Assembly: GCA_934693135.1 (NCBI GenBank)
Contig: CAKUVA010000001.1
Coordinates: 1 to 64,000 of the forward strand
Source: an uncultured Bacteroidales bacterium
GTDB taxonomy: Bacteria; Bacteroidota; Bacteroidia; Bacteroidales; UBA932
DNA: 64,000 bases
Reading direction: 5' to 3'
Shown: positions 44,036 to 52,333 of the stretch, piece by piece
Layout of the letters: every line of letters begins with the position of its first letter
How positions within the stretch are numbered: position 1 is the first letter of the stretch
Notes under the pieces: model-generated
Told to the model about the DNA's origin: nothing
Databases searched by the model: none
What the model saw: only the letters and a program-made list of their open reading frames with translations
Position numbers and translations under genes: made by a program

Positions 44036-44662
44036 ATGACAATCAATGATTTTACGGTCGGAGTAGCGACTGAAAAACATTTGAAGTATGTGGATGAAAT
44101 CCTTAAAACAATCGAGGATGCCACTAAGGTAAGGGGTACTGGTATTGCCAAACGTAATCCTGATTATGTCAAGCAGAAAATGATTGAAGGAAAGGCAATC
44201 ATTGCTATGCATGGAGATGACTTCGCCGGCTTTTGCTATATTGAATCTTGGGATCATGAGGAGTTTGTCGCAAACTCCGGTCTTATCGTAAAACCGGCCT
44301 ATAGAGGCTGTGGTCTTGCCAAGAAAATCAAACAGACTGCGTTTGAACTTTCCAGAAAGAGGTTTCCGAATGCTAAGTTGTTCGGTTTGACTACAGGTCT
44401 AGCTGTTATGAAAATAAATACTGAACTCGGATATAAGCCTGTGACTTTTTCTGAACTTACCTCTGATCCTGTGTTTTGGAAAGGTTGTTCAAGCTGTATC
44501 AATTTTGATGTTCTGACGAGAAATAACTATACACGTTGTCTCTGTACGGGAATGCTTTATGATCCTAAGGCTGTAAAGGCGGATGCTCCTGTGGAAAAAC
44601 CGAGCCATGATGGACTGCTGCATCTTTGGATGAAGTTTGTCGGATTTTTTCATAAAGCATAG
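44036..44662 (+). CDS. GNAT acyltransferase, probable N-acylglutamate synthase of the arginine operon
   Basis: A 208-residue GNAT-fold protein. The acyl-CoA binding motif A is at about 85-100 (GLIVKPAYRGCGLAKKI). A C-terminal extension has four Cys, Cys151-x2-Cys154 and Cys168-x-Cys170 (KGCSSC and RCLCTG), which could bind a metal. It is the first gene of the ARG-box-controlled operon, and no ArgA or ArgJ is present. I recall that the Bacteroides thetaiotaomicron homologue in the same position was assigned as the N-acyl- (succinyl-) glutamate synthase by mutant fitness work. On that basis it should make N-succinylglutamate from glutamate and succinyl-CoA. Acetyl-CoA use remains possible. Confidence 0.75.
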   Translation: MTINDFTVGVATEKHLKYVDEILKTIEDATKVRGTGIAKRNPDYVKQKMIEGKAIIAMHGDDFAGFCYIESWDHEEFVANSGLIVKPAYRGCGLAKKIKQTAFELSRKRFPNAKLFGLTTGLAVMKINTELGYKPVTFSELTSDPVFWKGCSSCINFDVLTRNNYTRCLCTGMLYDPKAVKADAPVEKPSHDGLLHLWMKFVGFFHKA

Positions 44663-44695
44663 TTGATATTTTAATTCTATAAATTTCAGATAATT

Positions 44696-45913
44696 ATGTC
44701 CAAGAAAGTTGTTGTTGCATTCAGCGGCGGTCTCGATACCTCATTTAATGTCATGTACCTTACGAAAGAGAAGGGCTATGAAGTTTATGCTGCGTGTGCA
44801 GATACAGGTGGATTTAGCGAAGAGCAGCTCCGGAAGAATGAAGAAAATGCATACAAGCTCGGTGCAAAAAAATATGTTACGCTTGATGTTACCAAGGAAT
44901 ACTATGAGCATAGCATCCGGTACATGATTTACGGCAATGTCCTTCGAAATGGGACATATCCCGTTTCAGTGTCATCGGAGAGAATTTTCCAGGCTATGGC
45001 GATTGCTAAATATGCTAAGGAAATAGGTGCAGATGCCATTGCTCATGGGTCGACTGGTGCTGGCAATGATCAAGTGCGTTTCGATATGACGTTTCTTGTT
45101 ATGGCTCCTGGTATTGAGATAATTACATTGACGAGAGATATGGCTCTTACTCGCCAGTTTGAGGTGGATTATCTGAATCAGCATGGGTTTGCGGCGGACT
45201 TTAAGAAATTGAAATATTCATATAATGTCGGACTTTGGGGAACGTCAATTTGCGGAGGCGAAATTTTAGATTCTGCACAGGGTCTTCCAGAAAGTGCATA
45301 TCTCAAGCAAGTTACAAAAGAGGGGCGTGAGCTGATTCGTATCGGGTTCGAAAAGGGACAGATTGTAAGTGTGAATGGTGAGAAATTTGAAGATAAGGTG
45401 AAAGCTATTCAGAAAATAGAATCTATTGCATCGCCTTATGGTATTGGACGTGATATGCATGTCGGTGATACTATCATAGGAATAAAAGGTCGTGTCGGTT
45501 TTGAGGCTGCTGCACCTATGCTCATAATAGCTGCTCATAAGTTTTTGGAAAAATATACATTGAGCAAATGGCAGCAATACTGGAAAGACCAGGTATCTAA
45601 CTGGTATGGCATGTTCCTGCATGAAAGTCAGTATCTTGAGCCTGTTATGCGTGATATAGAGGCTATGCTTGAGGAAAGTCAACGTAATGTTTCCGGCACA
45701 GTCATTATGGAATTGCGCCCATATTGCTTCTCCTCGGTTGGTGTCGATTCTGTCAATGATTTGGTAAAGACTAAGTTCGGAGAGTATGGTGAAATGCAGA
45801 AAGGTTGGACCAGTGAGGATGCTAAGGGCTTCATTAAAGTCCTCTCCACTCCATTGCGTGTATATTATGCAAACCATAAGGAAGAAGGTGAAAAACTTGA
45901 GCAGGAACTTTAA
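44696..45913 (+). CDS. argG: argininosuccinate synthase
   Basis: A 405-residue cytoplasmic enzyme that joins citrulline and aspartate with ATP. The N-type ATP pyrophosphatase loop AFSGGLDTS is at 8-16, followed by the conserved ADTGGFSEEQL (about 35-45) and AHGSTGAGNDQVRFD (about 116-130). Length is normal. It lies 33 bases after the acyltransferase gene and three bases before argC, all in one operon under the upstream ARG box. Confidence 0.95.
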   Translation: MSKKVVVAFSGGLDTSFNVMYLTKEKGYEVYAACADTGGFSEEQLRKNEENAYKLGAKKYVTLDVTKEYYEHSIRYMIYGNVLRNGTYPVSVSSERIFQAMAIAKYAKEIGADAIAHGSTGAGNDQVRFDMTFLVMAPGIEIITLTRDMALTRQFEVDYLNQHGFAADFKKLKYSYNVGLWGTSICGGEILDSAQGLPESAYLKQVTKEGRELIRIGFEKGQIVSVNGEKFEDKVKAIQKIESIASPYGIGRDMHVGDTIIGIKGRVGFEAAAPMLIIAAHKFLEKYTLSKWQQYWKDQVSNWYGMFLHESQYLEPVMRDIEAMLEESQRNVSGTVIMELRPYCFSSVGVDSVNDLVKTKFGEYGEMQKGWTSEDAKGFIKVLSTPLRVYYANHKEEGEKLEQEL

Positions 45914-45916
45914 GTA

Positions 45917-46891
45917 ATGAATGATAAAATAAAAATAGGTATAGTTGGCGCGGCTGGATATACTGCTGGGGAATTGATGCGGATTTTGAAAGGGCACATT
46001 TATTCTCAGGTGGTATTTGCGCAGAGTGAGAGCAATGCAGGAAATCCGGTTTGGCAAGTGCATCAGGATCTTATAGGTGAGACGGATATGAACTTCACTG
46101 CTGATGCGGATTTAAGCAATGTGGATGTGATATTCATTTGTTCAGGTCATGGTAAGTCTAAGTCCTATGTCCATTCGATACCAGGCGATTATTCATGTAA
46201 AATCATAGATTTGAGTAATGATTTCAGACTTGCTGCGGATGCTGAAAATTTCGTATATGGCCTTCCTGAAGCCTTCAGAAAAGATATAGTGAAAGCTTCG
46301 CGTATAGCGAATCCCGGATGTTTCGCCACTGCCATGCAACTTGCACTACTTCCTCTTGCATCAGCCGATTGTCTTGGAAATATTCATGTGACAGGCGTTA
46401 CTGGTTCTACTGGAGCAGGGCAAAAACCTTCCGAAACGACACATTTCAGTTGGCGAGCTGATAACTTGTCTGTTTACAAGCCATTCACTCATCAGCATCT
46501 TGGAGAGGTGAAGGAAACATTGCACAGATTGGCTCCATCATATAATGGTAGTTTGGATTTCATTCCGATACGTGGATGTTTTACGAGAGGCATACTCATT
46601 TCTGCCTATATGAAGTCTGATTTGACAGAGTTAGAGGCTTTGGAAATGTACAAAGAGTATTATGCCAACGAGCCATTTGTACATGTCGTTGACACAAACC
46701 CAGATATAAAGATGGTCACGAATACAAACAAGTGTGTGCTCAATGTGAAGAAATATGGTGATAACATCCATATAATAAGTGTTATAGATAATCTTGTCAA
46801 AGGAGCTTCAGGTCAGGCTGTTCAGAATATGAACTTGATTTTCGGTTTGCCTGAGACAACAGGGCTGAATCTTAAAGGAAATAGGTTCTGA
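45917..46891 (+). CDS. argC: N-acyl-gamma-glutamyl-phosphate reductase
   Basis: A 324-residue NADPH-dependent reductase that converts the N-acylglutamyl phosphate to the semialdehyde. The nucleotide-binding start IGIVGAAGYTAGELMRIL (about 5-22), the catalytic Cys135 in NPGCFAT and the C-terminal VKGASGQAVQNMNL (about 295-308) are all present. In this pathway the acyl group is probably succinyl rather than acetyl, inferred from the transcarbamylase type. It sits between argG and argD. Confidence 0.95.
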   Translation: MNDKIKIGIVGAAGYTAGELMRILKGHIYSQVVFAQSESNAGNPVWQVHQDLIGETDMNFTADADLSNVDVIFICSGHGKSKSYVHSIPGDYSCKIIDLSNDFRLAADAENFVYGLPEAFRKDIVKASRIANPGCFATAMQLALLPLASADCLGNIHVTGVTGSTGAGQKPSETTHFSWRADNLSVYKPFTHQHLGEVKETLHRLAPSYNGSLDFIPIRGCFTRGILISAYMKSDLTELEALEMYKEYYANEPFVHVVDTNPDIKMVTNTNKCVLNVKKYGDNIHIISVIDNLVKGASGQAVQNMNLIFGLPETTGLNLKGNRF

Positions 46892-46915
46892 TACCTTGAA
46901 AAAAGAAAAATAATT

Positions 46916-48040
46916 ATGAATCTTTTTGACGTATATAGTGTTTTTGATGTCACTCCGGTTAGGGCCAAGGGCTGTCATATTTGGGATGATAATGGTCAGG
47001 AGTATCTTGATCTATATGGCGGACATGCAGTGATTTCAGTTGGGCATGCTCATCCAGAGTATGTAACTGCTATAACGGAGCAACTTGGTAAGATAGGCTT
47101 CTATTCCAACAGTGTCAAAAATCCGATGCAGGAAGAGTTGGCAGTTAAGATAGGTGAGATGGCGGGGTTGGAAGATTGGTCTCTATTCCTTATCAATTCA
47201 GGTGCTGAGGCCAATGAGAATGCATTGAAACTTGCTTCGTTCCACACAGGAAAAGATAGGATCATCGCGTTCCGGCATAGTTTCCATGGACGTACCTCAG
47301 GAGCTGTTGCTGTTACGGACAATCTTAAATATGTTTCTCCGTTCAATTCTCATCACAAAGTTACATTTGTGGGACTGAATGATATTGATGAAGTGGAGGC
47401 TGAACTGAAAAAAGGTGATGTGGCTGGAGTGATTATCGAGGGAATACAAGGCGTTGGGGGAATAAATATCCCTGATGATGACTTCTTGCGTGATCTTAGG
47501 ACATTGACAAGAAAATATGGTGTATGTCTCATTTTGGACGAAGTTCAGAGCGGTTATGGTCGTACCGGGAAATTCTTTGCTCATCAGTGGGCGGGGATAA
47601 CGCCAGATCTCATAACGATGGCTAAAGGTATGGGCAACGGCTTTCCTGTTGGGGGAGTGCTTATATCACCTGAGTTCAAGGCGGTAAAAGGAATGTTAGG
47701 TACAACATTCGGAGGTAATTACCTTGCCATGGCTGCTTCTCTCGCTGTTATCGACATAATAAAAAAGGAGAATTTAGTGCAGAATGCATTGGAAGTAGGT
47801 GACTGGCTAAAGACTAATATCCCTACATCTAATGTTATAAAGGATGTGCGAGGAAGAGGCCTAATGCTCGGAATCCAGTTCAATGAACCTGTAGCCCCTA
47901 TACGTCAGAAACTTCTGTATGATAAACATATATTTACTGGAGTTGCGGGTAATGATATGGTGCGTTTGCTTGCTCCTCTTGTCTTGACAAGAGATGAGGC
48001 AAAAACTTTCGTTAATGCGTTAAAATCTGTGATAGCATGA
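46916..48040 (+). CDS. argD: acylornithine aminotransferase
   Basis: A 374-residue PLP-dependent class III aminotransferase. Motifs: NSGAEANENALKLA (about 98-111), the PLP-binding ILDEVQSGYGRTGKFF (about 205-220) and the Schiff-base lysine Lys237 in TMAKGMGNG. It transfers an amino group from glutamate to the N-acylglutamate semialdehyde. It is slightly short for the family but complete. Its stop overlaps the transcarbamylase start (ATGA), indicating coupled translation. Confidence 0.93.
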   Translation: MNLFDVYSVFDVTPVRAKGCHIWDDNGQEYLDLYGGHAVISVGHAHPEYVTAITEQLGKIGFYSNSVKNPMQEELAVKIGEMAGLEDWSLFLINSGAEANENALKLASFHTGKDRIIAFRHSFHGRTSGAVAVTDNLKYVSPFNSHHKVTFVGLNDIDEVEAELKKGDVAGVIIEGIQGVGGINIPDDDFLRDLRTLTRKYGVCLILDEVQSGYGRTGKFFAHQWAGITPDLITMAKGMGNGFPVGGVLISPEFKAVKGMLGTTFGGNYLAMAASLAVIDIIKKENLVQNALEVGDWLKTNIPTSNVIKDVRGRGLMLGIQFNEPVAPIRQKLLYDKHIFTGVAGNDMVRLLAPLVLTRDEAKTFVNALKSVIA

Positions 48041-48990
48041 AATCTTTTTTGCATGTAAGTGATATAGGCGATCTTGGGAATGCTCTTAAGGAGGCTAAAC
48101 AAGTAAAGGACACCCCATTCGCATGGCAAAGTCTTGGTCATAACAAGACAGTGATTCTTGTATTTTTCAATAATAGTCTCCGAACTCGACTTAGTAGTCA
48201 GAAAGCAGCTCAGAATCTTGGAATGAATGCCATTGTTCTGAACATAAATGGAGAAAGTTGGAAATTGGAAACTGAAATGGGTGTAGTGATGGATGGCGAT
48301 AAGTCAGAACATCTGCGTGAAGCTATTCCAGTCATAGGAAGTTATTGCGACATGATAGGTGTCAGGTCTTTTGCTCGTTTCGAGGATAGAGATTTCGATT
48401 ATCAGGAGAGCATTATACGCCAGTTTATCGAATATTCTGGAAAACCAGTGATTAGCCTTGAATCGGCTACAGTGCATCCTTGTCAGGCATTTGCGGATTT
48501 AATCACCATTGAAGAGTATAAGAAGAAAGCTCGTCCTAAGGTTGTATTAAGCTGGGCTCCTCATCCGAAAGCTCTCCCTCAGGCTGTGCCGAACTCTTTT
48601 GCCGAGTGGATGAATGCGGCGGATGTGGATTTCGTGATAACATGTCCTGAAGGCTATGATCTTGCTCCTCAGTTTGCAGGTAACGCTCATGTGGAACGAG
48701 ACCAGATGAAGGCATTCGAGGGCGCAGACTTTATATATGCAAAGAATTGGTCATCGTATGAACATTATGGTCAGATTCTCAGTAAAGATATGGCTTGGAC
48801 AGTCGGAGCTCGTCAGATGGCTGTTACGAACAATGCTTATTTCATGCATTGCCTTCCTGTACGCAGGAATATGATTGTTACAGATGAAGTTATTGATTCT
48901 CCGCAGAGCCTTGTGATTCCAGAAGCGGCCAATCGAGTAGTTTCAGCCCAAACTGTGATGAAAAGGATGCTTGAGGATATGCAGAAATAG
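48037..48990 (+). CDS. argF': N-succinyl-L-ornithine transcarbamylase
   Basis: A 317-residue transcarbamylase of the Bacteroidota acylornithine type, which makes N-succinylcitrulline from carbamoyl phosphate and N-succinylornithine. The carbamoyl-phosphate loop is FFNNSLRTRLS (43-53) instead of the S-T-R-T of ornithine transcarbamylases. The second site is HCLPVRRN with His271. The region MDGDKSEHLREAIPV (85-99) carries the residue that selects the acyl group: residue 90 is Ser (codon 48304-48306), where I recall Pro90 in the B. fragilis enzyme and Glu92 in Xanthomonas acetylornithine transcarbamylase. Ser fits succinyl use because no acid side chain would repel the substrate. It overlaps argD by four bases. 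Confidence 0.9.
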   Translation: MKSFLHVSDIGDLGNALKEAKQVKDTPFAWQSLGHNKTVILVFFNNSLRTRLSSQKAAQNLGMNAIVLNINGESWKLETEMGVVMDGDKSEHLREAIPVIGSYCDMIGVRSFARFEDRDFDYQESIIRQFIEYSGKPVISLESATVHPCQAFADLITIEEYKKKARPKVVLSWAPHPKALPQAVPNSFAEWMNAADVDFVITCPEGYDLAPQFAGNAHVERDQMKAFEGADFIYAKNWSSYEHYGQILSKDMAWTVGARQMAVTNNAYFMHCLPVRRNMIVTDEVIDSPQSLVIPEAANRVVSAQTVMKRMLEDMQK

Positions 48991-48993
48991 TTT

Positions 48994-49761
48994 ATGCCAA
49001 TGTCTGTCAATATTATAAAAGTGGGTGGCGCTGTCGTTGAGGATGCGCATCTTCGTGCAGAACTTCTAAAATCATTCGCGTCAATGTCCGGTGATAGGAT
49101 TCTTGTCCATGGAGGCGGACGTACTGCTACTACAGTCGCTACGAAACTTGGAATAGAAACCAAGATGGCAGATGGCCGCAGGATAACAGACGCCTCAATG
49201 CTTGAAGTGGTTACGATGGTGTATGGCGGACTTGTTAACAAGAAAATTGTCGCCGAACTTCAGATACTTGGAGTGAATGCCATCGGGCTTACTGGGGCGG
49301 ACATGCGGTGCATACATGCCCATAAACGTCCGGTGAGAGATATAGACTACGGATTCGTGGGCGATGTCGATTCTGTAGATGTTGCTGTGATGGATGCATT
49401 GATTTCTGCAGGCGCTGTACCTGTGGTGGCTCCTTTATCATTTGATCCCGAATATGGACTCTTGAACACTAATGCTGACACTATAGCTAATGCTGTGGCT
49501 GTTGCTTTCGGAAGTCGTGCGACATTGACATTTTGTTTCGAGAAGAAAGGTGTATTGTCGAATCCTGATGATGAGGATAGTGTTATTCCTGAAATCACTC
49601 CTGAAATATATACAGAACTTAAAAACTCTGGTGTCGTTTCAGGAGGTATGATACCTAAACTTGATAATGCTTTCAGTGCTCTATCTTCTGGCGTTTCTGA
49701 AGTCATTATTACAAATGCGGCAGAGCTTGGCAAAGGAACAGGGACTATAATTAGGTTATAA
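48994..49761 (+). CDS. argB: N-acylglutamate kinase
   Basis: A 255-residue amino-acid-kinase-family enzyme that phosphorylates N-acylglutamate with ATP. Motifs: IIKVGGAVVED (about 5-15), LVHGGGRTATTVATKLG (about 36-52), the loop KMADGRRITDASMLEVV (about 57-73) and the C-terminal VVSGGMIPKLDNAFSAL (about 212-228). It has no N-terminal extension of the kind found in arginine-inhibited forms, so control is probably transcriptional. It starts four bases after the transcarbamylase stop and its TAA shares bases with the argE ATG. Confidence 0.93.
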   Translation: MPMSVNIIKVGGAVVEDAHLRAELLKSFASMSGDRILVHGGGRTATTVATKLGIETKMADGRRITDASMLEVVTMVYGGLVNKKIVAELQILGVNAIGLTGADMRCIHAHKRPVRDIDYGFVGDVDSVDVAVMDALISAGAVPVVAPLSFDPEYGLLNTNADTIANAVAVAFGSRATLTFCFEKKGVLSNPDDEDSVIPEITPEIYTELKNSGVVSGGMIPKLDNAFSALSSGVSEVIITNAAELGKGTGTIIRL

Positions 49762-50861
49762 TGGAATCTGTTGAGAATATGATAGATATAGATGAGCTGA
49801 CTGGACTTCTGAAGTCAATGGTCAGAATTCCGTCTTTCAGTCGTCAAGAAGCATCTGTGGCGGATATGATGGAATCATGGCTTTTGGAACATGGTTTGCC
49901 GGTTCATCGCAAAGGAAATAATCTGTGGCTGAATTCCGAAGATATGCAGGGAAGTAGTAAAGGTGATGCTATCGTAGATGGCAAACCTACTATCCTACTT
50001 AATGCCCATATTGATACAGTTAAACCATCTGGAAGCTATACGCGAGACCCTTTCGCTCCTGAAATTGCTGATGGAAAACTATATGGTCTTGGTACCAATG
50101 ATGATGGAGCATCAGTCGTGGCTCTTCTTGCCGCATATCTTAAACTGACGAGTATGCCTCAGTCGTATAGGCTGATTTGGTCAGCTACAGCAGAAGAAGA
50201 AGTATGTGGAAAGAATGGGATTGAATTGATATTTCCAGAAATTGGCAACATTGACCTGGGAATAATGGGGGAGCCAACAAGGATGGAGATGGCTGTGGCT
50301 GAGAAGGGGCTTATGGTTTTGGACTGCACGGCTTATGGGAAGAGCGGTCATGCTGCGAGAAATGAAGGAATCAACGCCATCTACAAAGCGCTTGCTGATA
50401 TTGACTGGTTTAGAATGTATGAATTTCCGAAGGTATCGCCTTATCTCGGTTCGGTCAAAATGACTGTTACGCAGATTCAAGCAGGGACGCAGCATAATGT
50501 CATTCCTGACAAATGCTCTTTTGTTGTAGATGTCCGTTCTAATGGAATGTATTCAAATTCTGAGTTGCTTGCACTGATAAAGAATTCAGTTTCATGCGAG
50601 GTGAAAGAACGCTCGACACGTTTGGGCAGCTCGCATATCTCTGAAACTCATCCTATAGTGGAACGAGCGAAAGCCCTTGGCATAGCGAGGTTTGGCTCTT
50701 CGACAGCAAGTAACCAAACACTTTCACCTTTTCCGACTGTTAAAATCGGCCCTGGTGATTCTGCAAGGTCACATACGGCAGACGAATACATTCTTATAGA
50801 AGAGATACGGGAAGGAATAGATATATATGTTAAATTGCTGGATGGTTTCCAGCTTCAATAG
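49761..50861 (+). CDS. argE: M20-family N-acylcitrulline/acylornithine deacylase
   Basis: A 366-residue zinc amidohydrolase of the M20 family. Metal and catalytic motifs: LLNAHIDTVKPSG (about 75-87), YGLGTNDDGASVVALL (about 109-124), SATAEEEVCGKNG (about 139-151), GEPTRMEMAVAEKG (about 165-178) and the C-terminal SHTADEYI with the last His ligand. Since transcarbamylation acts on the acylated ornithine, this enzyme should remove the acyl (succinyl) group from acylcitrulline rather than from acylornithine. Its start overlaps argB by one base (TAATG). Confidence 0.88.
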   Translation: MESVENMIDIDELTGLLKSMVRIPSFSRQEASVADMMESWLLEHGLPVHRKGNNLWLNSEDMQGSSKGDAIVDGKPTILLNAHIDTVKPSGSYTRDPFAPEIADGKLYGLGTNDDGASVVALLAAYLKLTSMPQSYRLIWSATAEEEVCGKNGIELIFPEIGNIDLGIMGEPTRMEMAVAEKGLMVLDCTAYGKSGHAARNEGINAIYKALADIDWFRMYEFPKVSPYLGSVKMTVTQIQAGTQHNVIPDKCSFVVDVRSNGMYSNSELLALIKNSVSCEVKERSTRLGSSHISETHPIVERAKALGIARFGSSTASNQTLSPFPTVKIGPGDSARSHTADEYILIEEIREGIDIYVKLLDGFQLQ

Positions 50862-50867
50862 TTGACT

Positions 50868-52214
50868 ATGGCTAAACTTTGGGACAAGGGCTATGATGAT
50901 GATGCCCTGATAGATAAATTTACGGTAGGCAAAGATAGGGAATTGGATTTGTATCTTGCCAAATATGATATATTGGGTACGATGGCGCATATAACAATGC
51001 TTTCAAGCAGAGGATTGTTATCGCAGGAGGAGTTGGATAAGTTGATTCCTGTGCTTCGTGAGTTCTATGACCAGGCCGAAAAAGGTGATTTCGTCATAGA
51101 ACCTGATGTGGAAGATATCCATTCTCAAGTAGAACTTATGCTCACCAGACGTCTCGGGTACATTGGAAAAAAAGTTCATACTGGCCGTTCCCGTAATGAT
51201 CAGGTACTTGTGGATTTAAAGCTTTTCTCCCGTGATGAGATTTGCAAGACAGTGGGTAAAATTCGAAATCTCTTCGATGTGCTACAAGAGAAAAGTGAGA
51301 AATTTAAGAATGTGCTTCTTCCAGGTTACACTCATCTTCAAGTTGCCATGCCGTCATCGTTTGGATTGTGGTTTGGAGCGTATGCCGAGAGCTTGACTGA
51401 CGATATGCGCCTAATGCTTGCAGCTTGGGATATCACGAATCAGAATCCGCTCGGATCAGCTGCTGGATATGGATCTTCCGCGCCTTTGGATAGGTCAATG
51501 ACTACGAAACTGTTGGGATTTGCAGATCTTGACTATAATTCAGTATATGCACAGATGGGGCGTGGGAAAACGGAACGGGCTATAGCCTTTGCGTATGCTG
51601 CTGTAGCTGAGACCATAGGTAGGCTTGCCATGGATTGTTGTTTGTATGCGAGTCAGAATTTCGGATTTATTCATCTTCCGGATAGTATGACGACCGGTTC
51701 CAGTATTATGCCTCATAAGAAAAACCCGGATGTGTTCGAACTTGTCCGAGCTCATTGCAACAAGATACAAGGGGTGTCCAATGATATTCGCCTCATGACC
51801 GGCAATCTTCCATCTGGCTATTTTAGGGATATGCAGATTCTTAAAGAGGTGTTCATTCCTATTTTTGGTGAGCTTGATGATTGCTTGGACATTACAGCTT
51901 ATGCTGTGAAAAATATGGAAATTGTTGAAAATATAATGTCTGATCCTAAATACCAGCCTGCATTTAGTGTTGAGGAAGTGAATCGGCTTGTTGAGGAGGA
52001 AAATGTTCCATTTAGGGATGCATACAAGAAGGTTGGGCTTGATATAATCTCTGGAAAATTTAGTTTTCATGGTGAACTTCATCACACTCATGAAGGTTCC
52101 ATAGGCAATTTGTGCAACGATAAAATCCGCAGTAAAATGGAAAAAGTTCTTAGCGGATTTGGCTTCGAAATTGTCCAAAAGGCTGAAAAAAAATTACTTG
52201 GAAGGGCTAAATAA
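50868..52214 (+). CDS. argH: argininosuccinate lyase
   Basis: A 448-residue enzyme that splits argininosuccinate into arginine and fumarate, the last step of the pathway. It has the superfamily signature GSSIMPHKKNPD (about 276-287, flexible loop with catalytic Ser). It also has VEDIHSQVELMLTRRLG (about 81-97), HTGRSRNDQVLVDLKL (about 103-118) and GYTHLQVAMPSS (about 150-161). An in-frame TTG at 50862 would add two residues; the ATG at 50868 is the likely start. It ends the arginine operon; no clear terminator is seen after it. Confidence 0.94.
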   Translation: MAKLWDKGYDDDALIDKFTVGKDRELDLYLAKYDILGTMAHITMLSSRGLLSQEELDKLIPVLREFYDQAEKGDFVIEPDVEDIHSQVELMLTRRLGYIGKKVHTGRSRNDQVLVDLKLFSRDEICKTVGKIRNLFDVLQEKSEKFKNVLLPGYTHLQVAMPSSFGLWFGAYAESLTDDMRLMLAAWDITNQNPLGSAAGYGSSAPLDRSMTTKLLGFADLDYNSVYAQMGRGKTERAIAFAYAAVAETIGRLAMDCCLYASQNFGFIHLPDSMTTGSSIMPHKKNPDVFELVRAHCNKIQGVSNDIRLMTGNLPSGYFRDMQILKEVFIPIFGELDDCLDITAYAVKNMEIVENIMSDPKYQPAFSVEEVNRLVEEENVPFRDAYKKVGLDIISGKFSFHGELHHTHEGSIGNLCNDKIRSKMEKVLSGFGFEIVQKAEKKLLGRAK

Positions 52215-52333
52215 TTCCTAAAAGTAGCACAATTTCTGTAGGTTATCCACATTCACCAAATTATGTGTATCTTTGTGAGTTACAGATTTCGCCACATATC
52301 GGTGAATTCTGCCACATAAACTGATTTGGTGAA
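52215..52333 (+). promoter_or_regulatory. spacer with a -7 box and repeated CCACAT motifs
   Basis: TATCTTTG at 52268-52275 matches the -7 pattern for the downstream gene. CCACAT recurs at 52247, 52292 and 52312, the last two as GCCACATA repeats 20 bases apart. TTCACCAAAT at 52253-52262 is the reverse complement of ATTTGGTGAA about 70 bases on, next to the ATG at 52334. The function of these repeats is unknown. Confidence 0.4.

Noticed and set aside
45266..46063. 265-codon leftward open frame across argG and argC
   Set aside because: It runs antisense to two clear genes and their junction and has no motif of its own.
48037..48990. Ordinary ornithine or aspartate carbamoyltransferase
   Set aside because: The carbamoyl-phosphate loop reads NNSLRT and the whole protein follows the acylornithine (Bacteroidota) type; the surrounding acyl-pathway genes agree.
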